Part shown: positions 1 through 10,150 of the stretch, piece after piece
Numbering within the stretch: the stretch's first letter is position 1
How the letters are laid out: each line of letters begins with the position of its first letter
Origin: Rhizobium sp. S152
GTDB taxonomy: Bacteria > Pseudomonadota > Alphaproteobacteria > Rhizobiales > Rhizobiaceae
Assembly: GCF_030380735.1 (NCBI RefSeq)
Contig: NZ_JAUDRZ010000002.1
Location: 620,001 to 684,000 of the forward strand
DNA: 64,000 bases
Direction: 5' to 3'
Program-made: the position numbers and the translations under genes
Notes under the pieces: generated by a model
Databases searched by the model: none
What the model saw: the letters and a program-made list of their open reading frames with translations, nothing else
Told to the model about the DNA's origin: nothing

Positions 1-600
1 GTCGAACAACGCGGACATGGCGTCCGAGATCACGTTGGCGTCGAAAGGCCCGGTGTTGGGCGTCACCGAGCGGAAGAACTGATCAAGTGCCGCAGGGTCG
101 CGGGAGAACTGGACGTTTCCGAAGTAGTTCGGCCACTTGCCGATACGAAACTGATCGAAGAAAAGCTGGTCGTATGGCGTCGGGTCGATCGTCGTCGCGA
201 CGGTGCTGTTGCCTGCGCGCCCGCGGCGCGGCTGGTCGACGAGGTAGACCGGGTAACCGCGGCGAAGGAAGATGTTCTGGAAGCCTTCGCGCCCATCGGG
301 CGTCGTCTCCCAGCTTCGGGCCGACTGGAAGGCGCCGTGGAGCATCACGATCGGCAGGGGCTTGGGGTTTGGCGGGATCTGATAGGACACATGGGCGTGA
401 TCGCCATGCAGGGTTTGCCCTGTTGCCGTGGGAGCGTTGTTGTCGAAGGTTCCAGGCGTGCTGGACACGGTGCCGCCAACGGCGAAGCTTCCTTGCTCCT
501 GAATTGTCAGCGGCTCCTGCTTCAAAGCCTGGGCGCCGGCTGCTCCCGATGAGAGTAGCAGCACGGAAAGCGAGACGGCGGAGAGCGCTCTGGAAAACAT
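1..600 (-). CDS. alpha/beta hydrolase, exported (3' part outside window)
   Basis: The gene starts at an ATG at 600 and runs leftward off the window, so only the first 200 codons are visible. A signal peptide is clear: MFSRALSAVSLSVLLLSSGAAGAQA, i.e. a charged start, a hydrophobic core and an Ala-X-Ala cleavage site. The mature part contains PIVMLHGAFQSARSWE around residues 84-99, an oxyanion-hole HG motif typical of alpha/beta hydrolases, then YPVYLVDQPRRGRAG. The nucleophile elbow and catalytic triad would lie beyond the edge. A periplasmic esterase or lipase-like role is likely; the substrate cannot be told. A motif at 689-710 shared with the LysR/MFS promoter suggests control by the neighbouring LysR protein. 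Confidence 0.8.
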   Translation of the reverse strand, partial: MFSRALSAVSLSVLLLSSGAAGAQALKQEPLTIQEQGSFAVGGTVSSTPGTFDNNAPTATGQTLHGDHAHVSYQIPPNPKPLPIVMLHGAFQSARSWETTPDGREGFQNIFLRRGYPVYLVDQPRRGRAGNSTVATTIDPTPYDQLFFDQFRIGKWPNYFGNVQFSRDPAALDQFFRSVTPNTGPFDANVISDAMSALFD

Positions 601-688
601 GTTCGGTACCTGCCTTCTAGCATTGAACTGGCAAGAGATTACCGGAGCACCATTCAGATGATTAGGGATGCATTTTCGATTGAGGGTA

Positions 689-710
689 TTAGCCTTCCTT
701 ATCAATTCAT
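689..710. promoter_or_regulatory. candidate LysR binding site upstream of the hydrolase
   Basis: This 22-bp stretch contains CTTCCTTAT flanked by TTAG and TTCAT. It matches 18 of 22 positions of the sequence at 1610-1631 in the same orientation. It lies about 90-110 bp upstream of the hydrolase start at 600, a normal activator distance. Assignment to the adjacent LysR protein is inference. Confidence 0.45.
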
Positions 711-712
711 CT

Positions 713-1606
713 TCAACCTCTGTGCCTGAGCGCGTCGACGACGAGCTGGAATGCAGGGGAAGCGTGGCGACGGTTCGGATAGTAGAGGTGATATCCGGGG
801 AACGGTGCGCACCAGTCTTCGAGAACACGGATCAGAGTGCCCTTGGCGAAATCCTCCGCCACCAGGTCATCAGGCATGTATGCAAGACCCAGACCACGCC
901 GGACAGCGTCGAGACGCATCGCGATGTTGTTGAACACCATTTGTCCTTCGACGCGGACGTTCAGTTCATGGCCGTCCTTCTCGAATTCCCACTGCAGGAT
1001 GTTGCCATGCGTCGGCATGCGGATCTGGATGCAGTTGTGGGCCGTAAGGTCCTGTGGAACTTCCGGCCAGGGATGCTCGCGGAAATATGACGGGGCACCG
1101 ACCACGGCCATGCGCATCTCCGGTCCGATCTTGATCGCGATCATGTCCTTGGCAAGCTGCTCGCCGAGCCGGACGCCCGCATCGTAGCGCTCCGCAACGA
1201 TATCGGTCAGGCCGTAGTCAACAGTGATCTCGACATTGACGTCCGGATTGTCGGGCAGGAACTTGTCGAGCGCGGGCGCAAGAACCGAGATTGCAGCGTG
1301 CTCTCCCGCCGTGATCCTGACCGTTCCTGCTGGCTTGTCACGCATCTCGGTGAGGGCAGCAAGCTCCGCCTGTATCTCCTCGAAGCGCGGTCCCGCCGTC
1401 TGGAGGAGACGCTCGCCCGCCGCCGTTGGAGACACGCGGCGGGTCGTCCGTGTCAGAAGGCGGAGACCCAGCCGCTCTTCCAGTCCTCGGACGGTCTGGC
1501 TAAGCGCTGACTGCGACACCCCGAGCTTCACCGCGGCCCGCGTGAAACTCTCCTCGCGAGCGACGGTTACGAAGGCGAGCAGATCGTTGAAGTTCTCCTG
1601 CGGCAT
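713..1606 (-). CDS. LysR-family transcriptional regulator
   Basis: This is a 297-residue LysR-type regulator, the usual length. The N-terminal winged HTH is unmistakable (FTRAAVKLGVSQSALSQTVRGLEERLG, about residues 21-47, followed by RLLTRTTRRVSPTAAGE). The rest is a periplasmic-binding-protein-like effector domain. The start ATG at 1606 matches the family N-terminus (NFNDLLAFVTVAREESF). It is transcribed divergently from the MFS exporter, the classic LysR arrangement, and lies between that gene and the exported hydrolase. Both flanking promoters contain the same 22-bp motif. The effector is unknown; many close relatives control small oxidoreductase/exporter clusters such as this one. Confidence 0.95.
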   Translation of the reverse strand: MPQENFNDLLAFVTVAREESFTRAAVKLGVSQSALSQTVRGLEERLGLRLLTRTTRRVSPTAAGERLLQTAGPRFEEIQAELAALTEMRDKPAGTVRITAGEHAAISVLAPALDKFLPDNPDVNVEITVDYGLTDIVAERYDAGVRLGEQLAKDMIAIKIGPEMRMAVVGAPSYFREHPWPEVPQDLTAHNCIQIRMPTHGNILQWEFEKDGHELNVRVEGQMVFNNIAMRLDAVRRGLGLAYMPDDLVAEDFAKGTLIRVLEDWCAPFPGYHLYYPNRRHASPAFQLVVDALRHRG

Positions 1607-1609
1607 TCA

Positions 1610-1631
1610 TTAGGCTTCCTTATAGCTTCAT
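1610..1631. promoter_or_regulatory. candidate LysR binding site in the LysR/MFS divergent promoter
   Basis: This second copy of the motif at 689-710 (18 of 22 identical, core CTTCCTTAT) starts only 4 bp upstream of the LysR start and about 107-128 bp upstream of the MFS start. That position suits both LysR autoregulation and control of the divergent operon. Confidence 0.45.
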
Positions 1632-1737
1632 ACCGATTACTGGCCCTAATCGACAGGGTGAGCAAGAGCTATCTTCCCATCATCGCAACGCAGCTTGCCG
1701 CGGAGGACGGCCAAGCAAGCAAGTCAATGGGACTGCA

Positions 1738-3177
1738 ATGTCTGACGCAAACACACCCAATTCGCCACCGAACAAGGCGGCCATCCTTGCGATAATCCTC
1801 ATCAGCTACGTGATGATCGTGCTCGACATCTCGGTGGTCCTCACGGGCCTGCCAAAAATTCATAGCGAACTCGGCTTCACCGACGCCGGACTTGCCTGGG
1901 TGAGTAGCGCCTACACACTGACCTTCGGTGGCTTCCTCCTCCTCGGCGCACGTGCCGGTGACATACTCGGCCGCCGTCGGATGTTCGTTGTCGGCATGAC
2001 GATCTTCACCGTCGCCTCCGTTGCCATCGGAGCCTCGCAATCGTCGGCGTGGATGCTGTCGTGGCGTGCCATCCAGGGACTGGGATCCGCTATCCTCGCG
2101 CCAACGACGCTGGCCCTCCTGCAGACCACGTTCGACGAAGGCGAAGAACGCGTCCGGGCCGTTTCGCTTTATAGCGCCGCGGCGGGCGTGTCCGCGACAG
2201 TGGGTCTCGTCGTTGGCGGACTGCTCGCCGACTGGCTCTCCTGGCGCGTCGGTTTCCTGATCAATCTCCCGATTGGCATTGCCACTGTCGTCGCTTCCCG
2301 CATCTACATCCATGAGACAAGTAAACGTCCGGGAGCGTTCGATCTGCCTGGTGCAGTGGCCTCGACGCTGGGTATGGCCGCTTTCGTCTACGGATTCATC
2401 CGCTCCGCGCAGGCTGGGTGGGACGTCGTAACTCTCGCAACGCTGCTCGCCGCGGTCATCATGCTCGGAGCGTTCGTTTTGATCGAGCGCCGTGCAAGGC
2501 AGCCGATCCTTCCGCTTCGCCTGTTCGCTGACATCGAGCGGTCGGGCGCCTATGGTGCGCGTGTCCTCTACATCAGCGCCATGGTCGGCTTCTTCTTCTT
2601 CACGACGCTGTACCTGCAGCAGGTTGCCGGTCTTCGCCCGGCGCTGGCGGGTCTTGCCTTCGTCCCGGCGACGATGCTGCACGTTCCGTTCGCCATTGTC
2701 GTGCCGCGCCTCATCCGCCGCTTCGGCCGCAATGCGATCCTGATCGTCGGCATGCTGATCGGCATCGTCGCCATGGCTTGGCTCAGCCGCGCGGGAGTAG
2801 GCTCCAACTACTGGACAGCGGTGGCGCTACCGATGGTGTTGATCGGCATCAGCCAGGGCCTGACGCTCAGCCCTCTGACGTCCTCCGGGGTCGCTCGGGT
2901 CAACCATGCGGACGCCGGCGCGGCATCCGGCGCGGTGAATGTCGCGCACCAGATCGGCAGCTCGGTCGGACTGAGCATCCTTATCGCGGTGGCCGCCATC
3001 GGGTCCGATGGTCTCAGCGGGGCCGGCCTGACGGCCTACCGGGTTTCGCACGCCTTCGACGCAGGTACTGTCATGCTGGTGGCGACGCTGCTGATCTCGT
3101 TTCTAACCATCGTTCCTGCCGCCCGGCGGCAGCTGCAATCCCAGGAAGACGTCGCGCCGACCGAATGCGCGGCCTGA
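1738..3177 (+). CDS. MFS transporter, DHA2 (EmrB/QacA-like) drug exporter
   Basis: This 479-residue multi-span membrane protein has a length and hydrophobic pattern consistent with the 14-helix DHA2 drug:H+ antiporter family. Motif A is seen after helix 2 as GARAGDILGRRRMF (about residues 67-80), and an early VVLTGLPKIHSELG segment is typical of EmrB/QacA relatives. It is predicted to export small toxic or xenobiotic molecules across the inner membrane using the proton gradient. It is the first gene of an apparent three-gene operon with two aldo/keto reductases and is divergent from a LysR regulator. That context suggests a detoxification cassette in which reactive carbonyls are reduced or exported. 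Confidence 0.92.
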   Translation: MSDANTPNSPPNKAAILAIILISYVMIVLDISVVLTGLPKIHSELGFTDAGLAWVSSAYTLTFGGFLLLGARAGDILGRRRMFVVGMTIFTVASVAIGASQSSAWMLSWRAIQGLGSAILAPTTLALLQTTFDEGEERVRAVSLYSAAAGVSATVGLVVGGLLADWLSWRVGFLINLPIGIATVVASRIYIHETSKRPGAFDLPGAVASTLGMAAFVYGFIRSAQAGWDVVTLATLLAAVIMLGAFVLIERRARQPILPLRLFADIERSGAYGARVLYISAMVGFFFFTTLYLQQVAGLRPALAGLAFVPATMLHVPFAIVVPRLIRRFGRNAILIVGMLIGIVAMAWLSRAGVGSNYWTAVALPMVLIGISQGLTLSPLTSSGVARVNHADAGAASGAVNVAHQIGSSVGLSILIAVAAIGSDGLSGAGLTAYRVSHAFDAGTVMLVATLLISFLTIVPAARRQLQSQEDVAPTECAA

Positions 3178-5074
<1,897 letters not shown>

Positions 5075-5112
5075 TCGAGGTAATCCGATATTGGTCTGCC
5101 GAACCCGACTGA

Positions 5113-5135
5113 GGAGGCGACGAACAGTCGCCTCC
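5113..5135 (+). terminator. hairpin after the aldo/keto reductase operon
   Basis: A perfect 9-bp stem (GGAGGCGAC / GTCGCCTCC) with a 5-base loop lies 39 bp after the last reductase stop. No T-run follows, so it may be a terminator of a kind lacking a U-tract or an mRNA-stabilising hairpin. Confidence 0.5.
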
Positions 5136-5225
5136 AGACCCCCACAGCCGGAGTTAGAGATCGGTTTCGTGGCACCTCGAGAAACTGACTTTGACCAAGA
5201 ACGTCAAAGGGCTGCTCTACCTGTT

Positions 5226-5286
5226 CTATCAGGAACTTAGCTCATCTGGTTCAGTCGTCGCAGGTTCAGATCCCTTTACGGCGACA
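5226..5286 (+). other. tRNA-like remnant (D-arm and T-arm motifs, no anticodon arm)
   Basis: The stretch has TTAGCTCATCTGGT, like a tRNA D-arm, closely followed by GTCGCAGGTTCAGATCC, like a T-arm. No anticodon arm or acceptor partner lies between them. A related stretch occurs at 38217-38278 with the same order of blocks. It overlaps the last codons of the GntR gene on the other strand. A decayed tRNA or old attachment-site scar is possible, but short motifs like this can arise by chance. Confidence 0.3.
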
Positions 5287-6019
5287 TGGTCGTCGTGGCA
5301 CATGGAAGAGTAAAGACAGTTCTTTTCCTTGAGCTTTCCGCGTACGCACGCCGTAGATGTCGATCCATCAAAAGTTCGGCGGTGTGCGGCTCGTGTCGAG
5401 CGATCGCATCGACGATCTCGATATGGTCAGCGAGGTCAGACTCTGCATTGCCCTCGCAGTGGCTGATTGTGGCGTTACTCAGCGTATCCGCAACACCGAT
5501 TACGATCGGATTGTCTGAAAACGCTGCAATTGCCCTATGAAAGCGCCTGTCGCTCAAAGCGAGCCTGGCGGTGTCTTCCCGCATCGAGTTCTGCTCAGCA
5601 ATAAGCTGGTAGAGCTCGCTAGTCTGACCTTCAGTTGCATCAATCGCGGCTTGGCGAACAAGCAGTCTCTCCAACACAAGCCGGGCCTGCCACACATGCT
5701 CTTCGTAGTGCTGCACCCGGTTGACCAACGTTTCTGTCGCTGACCGCAGCTCGTTGGTCAGTTGGCTCATATCAGTGGTTGAGACAGTCGTACGCTTCCC
5801 TTGCGAAATCGAGATCAAGCCCGCTCGCGCAAGTGCCTGAATAGCGTCGCGGACAACGCCGCGTCCTACGCCATACCTGCGGGTAAGCTCTCGCTCCGAT
5901 GGGATCTTGTCACCTGGTTTCAAGCTACCGTTGTTTATGAGCTGCTTCAGGCGAGCGAAAATCTCATCGCCAAGCTTGAGATGCACGATTTGGTCGTTTG
6001 AGGTCACGGCTTTCTCCAT
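5276..6019 (-). CDS. GntR-family regulator, FadR subfamily
   Basis: This 247-residue regulator has an N-terminal GntR winged helix (LKPGDKIPSERELTRRYGVGRGVVRDAIQALARAG, about residues 35-69). The helical C-terminal FCD ligand domain keeps the metal-binding His residues in FHRAIAAFSDN and the MDRHLRRAY end. It lies 80 bp downstream of the TRAP permease on the same strand and could be the last gene of that operon or be transcribed separately. A different FadR-like protein is divergent from the TRAP operon, so two regulators flank one transporter. The effector is probably an organic acid, as is usual for FCD proteins next to TRAP genes. Confidence 0.93.
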   Translation of the reverse strand: MEKAVTSNDQIVHLKLGDEIFARLKQLINNGSLKPGDKIPSERELTRRYGVGRGVVRDAIQALARAGLISISQGKRTTVSTTDMSQLTNELRSATETLVNRVQHYEEHVWQARLVLERLLVRQAAIDATEGQTSELYQLIAEQNSMREDTARLALSDRRFHRAIAAFSDNPIVIGVADTLSNATISHCEGNAESDLADHIEIVDAIARHEPHTAELLMDRHLRRAYAESSRKRTVFTLPCATTTMSP

Positions 6020-6099
6020 GTGGAAGAAGCTGGATGTTTGCAGTTACAAAAGCTTAGGCGTTGCGGGCCCTGCTGGGAGCCGGGCCACACCGGTGCGGC

Positions 6100-7989
6100 C
6101 TAAAGGAAGCCGATAGAGACCCAAGGCACCGCGATGACAATTGCGAGACCGATCAGCATCATGCCGATGTAACCAAGGATTGGCTTCATTCCCTCGTCAG
6201 GATTGATGCCTGCGATCGCGCACGCTGAATAATACCCCACGCCAAAAGGAGGAGCGAACAGACCGATCCCCATGGCAAGGATGACGACCATCGCATAGTG
6301 CACTTCGTGAATTCCAACGCCTTGGGCGATCGGAAACAGGAGCGGGCCGAACAGCACGATTGCGGGAATGCCTTCGAGAACACTGCCGAGCACGATGAAT
6401 GCAAGAGCCGAAACGATCAGGAAGGTTAGTCCACCGCCGGGCAGGGCCATCATCATATCGGCGAGTTGGCGGGAAAAGCCCGACTGGGTAAGCGCCCAGG
6501 CCATTGCGGTAGCGGCGCCGATGATGAGAAGGATTGCCCCGGAAAGGGCTGCAGTCGACACCAGCATCGGCAACGTGCGGCGCCAGTTGAATCCACCATA
6601 GAATACGATGCCGACTGTCAGCACATAGGCGATCCCCAGCGTTGAGACCTCGGTCGCGGTCGCGATACCCTCAATGACCGCCGCGCGGATCACGAACGGC
6701 AGAGCAAGCGCTGGAACGGCGAACAGGAAGCTTTTCAAGATCGCCTTACCGGCGACGCGTTCGACGCCCGACACGTCCTCGTGTCGGTAGCGCCACCAGA
6801 CAAGGGCGGCCAACGCAATACCGAGGACTGCGGCCGGTAGAAGCCCGCCAGTGAATAGAGCCGCGATGGAGACGCCAGTTACTGAACCGATAGTGATCAA
6901 GACCAGGCTCGGCGGAATGGTTTCCGTCTGCGCGCCGGTCGCGGACAACAGCGCGACAAGGTCTCCAGGTTTCGCGCCACGCTCCTTCATTTCCGGGAAC
7001 AGCACGGGGACAATGGCGGCCATGTCCGCAGCCTTGGAGCCCGAAATGCCGGATACAAGATACATCGCGCCGATGAGAACGTACGACAGGCCCCCGCGGA
7101 CACGGCTTAAAAGGTTGGCCAGGACCGCGACCATGGCTCGTGCCATACCCGTCGCTTCGATCAGAAGGCCAAGGAATACAAATAGTGGCACTGCGAGGAG
7201 GATGAGATGCGACATCCCTTCATCCATTCGTCCCACCACAACTTCGAGCGGCATCGATGTTGTCGCCCAGAGAAAACCCAAAGTGGCAAGGGCGAAGGAG
7301 AATGCGATCGGGATGCCCATGAACACCATCGAGGCGACGAACAGGACGAAGAAGATCAAAAGATTGATATTGCCGAGTGGATCGAGAACGGGGGCCAGCG
7401 CCCAAAGCGCGGCCACGGCCGCGATGATGCAGCCTAGCGCTACAGGAAGCGCTTTTGCTTGGGCGTTCTCGACAAGGCGCAACAAGGCGGTCGCGATCAT
7501 CAGAATCAGACCGATCGGGAGGGCGGCCGCGCGCCACGCTCCGGAGATTTCCAGCGCAGGCGTTGTGATGAACCACTCTTCGGATGCATAGTTGAACGCC
7601 GGATGAAGGAGCGCCAGCATCAACGTCAGGCCTGCTCCAAGGGCTAGGAGATCGAAGAACTTTCGTCTCGGCGGTGTCACCTTGGAGATGAGCGCTGTCA
7701 TCCTCATATGTTCTCCGCGCCTGAATGCGGCGGCGGCTCCAAACATTGCGAGCCAAAGAAACAGGATGGATGCCAGCTCGTCGGACCAGATGATCGGATT
7801 GTGGCTGTATCTGCTGACCACGCCGACAAACAGGATCATGACTTCCGCAACGACGAATAGTGCCGCGGGTATGTCGATGAGCAATCCCAGGACAGTTTCC
7901 ACCCGCTTTGACCAGGACTTCACGCCAGGTCTAGTGTGGTTGGTAAGTCGCGGGTTGCTTCCCGCATTTTCGACGTTCAGTGCGCTCAC
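6100..7989 (-). CDS. TRAP transporter fused small and large permease (DctQM)
   Basis: This 629-residue membrane protein combines both TRAP permease parts. Residues about 25-175 are a four-helix DctQ-type small subunit (WSDELASILFLWLAMFGAAAAFRRGEHM). After a linker, residues about 205-629 form the DctM large subunit with GIPIAFSFAL and GSKAADMAAIVPVLFPEM motifs. It works with the periplasmic receptor encoded just upstream (8060-9079) to take up an organic acid using a sodium or proton gradient. Fused QM proteins are a known TRAP variant. A strong hairpin lies between the receptor gene and this one. The linked alpha-hydroxy-acid dehydrogenase suggests a hydroxy acid such as lactate as cargo, which is inference. 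Confidence 0.95.
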   Translation of the reverse strand: MSALNVENAGSNPRLTNHTRPGVKSWSKRVETVLGLLIDIPAALFVVAEVMILFVGVVSRYSHNPIIWSDELASILFLWLAMFGAAAAFRRGEHMRMTALISKVTPPRRKFFDLLALGAGLTLMLALLHPAFNYASEEWFITTPALEISGAWRAAALPIGLILMIATALLRLVENAQAKALPVALGCIIAAVAALWALAPVLDPLGNINLLIFFVLFVASMVFMGIPIAFSFALATLGFLWATTSMPLEVVVGRMDEGMSHLILLAVPLFVFLGLLIEATGMARAMVAVLANLLSRVRGGLSYVLIGAMYLVSGISGSKAADMAAIVPVLFPEMKERGAKPGDLVALLSATGAQTETIPPSLVLITIGSVTGVSIAALFTGGLLPAAVLGIALAALVWWRYRHEDVSGVERVAGKAILKSFLFAVPALALPFVIRAAVIEGIATATEVSTLGIAYVLTVGIVFYGGFNWRRTLPMLVSTAALSGAILLIIGAATAMAWALTQSGFSRQLADMMMALPGGGLTFLIVSALAFIVLGSVLEGIPAIVLFGPLLFPIAQGVGIHEVHYAMVVILAMGIGLFAPPFGVGYYSACAIAGINPDEGMKPILGYIGMMLIGLAIVIAVPWVSIGFL

Positions 7990-8016
7990 GGTATCGGGCC
8001 TCCCAAAAGGAAATCA

Positions 8017-8040
8017 CGTGCGCGCGGCGGCGCGCGCACG
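8017..8040. promoter_or_regulatory. intercistronic hairpin between dctP-like and dctQM-like genes
   Basis: A perfect 9-bp, all-alternating stem (CGTGCGCGC / GCGCGCACG) with a 6-base GGCGGC loop lies between the receptor stop at 8060 and the permease start at 7989. No T-run follows. Such hairpins commonly protect the abundant receptor mRNA or reduce read-through into the permease gene. Confidence 0.6.
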
Positions 8041-8059
8041 GTTCGAAGAGTGGTTGGGG

Positions 8060-9079
8060 TCAGGCGAGCTTGCCGACTGCCTTTTCGAAGATGTCCCAAG
8101 CCTCGTCGCCGTACTTCTTCTTCCATTCCGCGTAGAAGCCGGCTTCGCGGAGCTTGGTGCGGAATGCCTCTCTGTCCGGCTCGACGAACTGCAGGCCCTT
8201 GCCCTCAAGGTCAGTCTTAAGGGAGGCGTTGAGGCTGGCGATATCCGCACGTTGGCGCAGAGCCGCCTCGTTGATGTTGCGGCTGACGATCTCCTTCAGA
8301 TCATCAGGAAGCGCTCCCCAGGCTCTACGGTTGCCGACGAACCAGTAGCCATCCCACATATGGTTGGTCGTGGAGCAGTATTTCTGGACTTCGTAGAATT
8401 TCGTCGTGTTGATAGTGACGAGGGGGTTTTCCTGGCCGTCGACGATGTTCGTCTGAAGCGCGGAGTAGACTTCTGCAAGGTTAATGCTTGCCGGAAGTGC
8501 ACCCAGCGCCTTGAACATCGACGTCCACAGCGCGCTCACCGGAACGCGCATCTTCAAGGCCGCGATGTCGTCCGGTGTCTTTACCGGGTGCGACCGTGTG
8601 GTCATCTGCCTGAAACCACTGTCCCAGATCCGATCCATGACAACCAGCCCGGCGCCTGTGATCTGCTTGCGGAAATGAGCGCCCAGCTCGCCGTCCATAC
8701 CTTTCCATACGGTGGCGTAGTCAGGCCATGCGAAGCCAATGCCATACATCGAGCCGGCCGGGATCAATGTCGAAAGACCGGAAACGCCTGAGACGGCGTA
8801 GAATTCGAGACCGCCGCTACGAAGCTGGGCAAGCATGTCGTTGTCTCCGCCAAGCTGATTGCCTGGGAAGACGTTCATCTTGAAACGTCCATCGGTTTCT
8901 TTGGCAATCGCATCCGCTGCCTCCTGCGCGCGGATGGCCAGGGGGTGCGACGCGGGCACGTTGGCGCCGAACTTGTATTCGAATTCGGCGGCTTTCGCCT
9001 GTCTGATATTGAAAGCGGCACCAATCGCAAAAGTCGACGCTGCACCGAGCACGGCGCGTCTTGTCAGGTTCACGGTCAT
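8060..9079 (-). CDS. TRAP transporter substrate-binding protein, DctP family
   Basis: This is a 339-residue periplasmic receptor. The N-terminus NLTRRAVLGAASTFAIGAAF looks like a twin-arginine signal, followed by the mature start AAEFEYKFGANV. DctP hallmarks are present: ASHPLAIRAQEAADAIAKETDGRFKMNVFPGNQLGGD, the carboxylate-binding Arg in ALKMRVP (about residue 170), and VYSALQTNIVDGQENP. It is the first gene of the minus-strand TRAP operon. The start is supported by a GGAGGATTA-type site just upstream. The promoter region holds a palindrome at 9151-9170 that is repeated at two other promoters in this locus. Confidence 0.95.
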   Translation of the reverse strand: MTVNLTRRAVLGAASTFAIGAAFNIRQAKAAEFEYKFGANVPASHPLAIRAQEAADAIAKETDGRFKMNVFPGNQLGGDNDMLAQLRSGGLEFYAVSGVSGLSTLIPAGSMYGIGFAWPDYATVWKGMDGELGAHFRKQITGAGLVVMDRIWDSGFRQMTTRSHPVKTPDDIAALKMRVPVSALWTSMFKALGALPASINLAEVYSALQTNIVDGQENPLVTINTTKFYEVQKYCSTTNHMWDGYWFVGNRRAWGALPDDLKEIVSRNINEAALRQRADIASLNASLKTDLEGKGLQFVEPDREAFRTKLREAGFYAEWKKKYGDEAWDIFEKAVGKLA

Positions 9080-9150
9080 CTAATCCTCCCTCAGCTTGCG
9101 TGAATGGAGCGGACCATATGCACCGATAGGAAAGCGGTCAAGCTGAATAT

Positions 9151-9170
9151 CTGAATGTCAGACATTTAAC
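9151..9170. promoter_or_regulatory. candidate FadR-type operator (site 1)
   Basis: The perfect palindrome AATGTC-A-GACATT (9154-9166) lies in the divergent region between the TRAP operon (start 9079) and the FadR-like regulator (start 9301). Related sites lie at 10083-10095 and 12336-12348. A GAATATC half-site precedes it directly. Confidence 0.6.
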
Positions 9171-9300
9171 ACTTGCGGTCCGACAGCGAACTGATAATAG
9201 TGCGTTACGGAGGACGCCTCGGATCAAATCGGTCCATTGGCGGAGGAATGGCCGTCATGGTAGACCATCGCGACCGAGGCATAAGAGTGAGAACGCATCC

Positions 9301-10065
9301 GTGAAGAAGCCAGCGCCACTAGAGAGATCGTCGCAAGAGATCGATCCCGAGCGGATTTTTGCAGCCTCAGCAGGTATCGTGCCTCTGCAGCGCGCGACTT
9401 TGCCACAGGAGATCGTCAAGGCGATCGCGCAGCTCATTCGTCGAGGCGAATGGAAAGCCGACGAGATGATCCCGGCAGAGAAAGAATTAGCCGCGATGTT
9501 CGGTGTAGGGCGTTCCACCATACGCGAAGCCGTGAAAAGCTTGGCTGTCATGGGGGTAATCGAGTCGCGTGCGGGCGAGGGCTCATTCTTGCGCCAACCA
9601 TCGTCAGAGATGCTCGCGGGATCTATGATGTGGGGACTTCTGCTCAGCGAGCGAAACCTCGAAGATCTCCTCGAGACACGAATTCTTCTCGAGGTCGAAT
9701 GTGCAGGCAAGGCAGCAGAGCGCCGGGGTGTCGATGTCCCAGACAAGCTCGTCTGGATCGTTGAGAATATGAAGACCAGCTTTCGCGACTACGCTCGGTT
9801 CATGGCGCTCGACAACGAGTTTCATGTCCTTCTCGCGAAGTCATCCGGCAACGTTCTCTACTCGACGATGGCGGAAACGGTGCAGGGGCTGGTGCGGACA
9901 TGGTACTCCGCGACGTACGATATCCCAGGCACCATGGATAAGACCATTGGGGAGCATCTGCGAATTGTGGATGCCGTTCGCGATAGGGACAGTGCCGCGG
10001 CGAAGGAAGCGATGCGGGCGCATCTGACGCAAGCTGGCTCGCGGTTGCGCATCGCCTTGGAGTGA
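9301..10065 (+). CDS. GntR-family regulator, FadR subfamily
   Basis: This 254-residue regulator has the HTH at about residues 55-90 (MIPAEKELAAMFGVGRSTIREAVKSLAVMGVIESRAGEG). The FCD effector domain follows, with conserved acidic and His residues in ALDNEFHVLLAKSSGN. The start is a GTG at 9301, preceded by a purine-rich GAGTGAGA stretch; a later start is possible because the first 25 residues are poorly conserved in the family. It is divergent from the TRAP operon and directly upstream of the hydroxy-acid dehydrogenase gene. It is the best candidate for binding the three AATRTC-N-GAYAWT palindromes at 9154, 10083 and 12336, acting as local repressor. Confidence 0.93.
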   Translation: MKKPAPLERSSQEIDPERIFAASAGIVPLQRATLPQEIVKAIAQLIRRGEWKADEMIPAEKELAAMFGVGRSTIREAVKSLAVMGVIESRAGEGSFLRQPSSEMLAGSMMWGLLLSERNLEDLLETRILLEVECAGKAAERRGVDVPDKLVWIVENMKTSFRDYARFMALDNEFHVLLAKSSGNVLYSTMAETVQGLVRTWYSATYDIPGTMDKTIGEHLRIVDAVRDRDSAAAKEAMRAHLTQAGSRLRIALE

Positions 10066-10078
10066 AAAATTTTATTGC

Positions 10079-10098
10079 GTTAAATGTCTGATATTCAG
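10079..10098. promoter_or_regulatory. candidate FadR-type operator (site 2)
   Basis: AATGTC-T-GATATT (10083-10095) differs by one base from a perfect palindrome and matches site 1. It lies in the 85-bp gap between the regulator stop and the dehydrogenase ATG, so a separate, regulated promoter probably starts there. Confidence 0.55.
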
Positions 10099-10150
10099 AA
10101 AATACATTTTCCCCGTTTGGGCGTCGGGCGGGTAATCCGGGAGGACTCAA

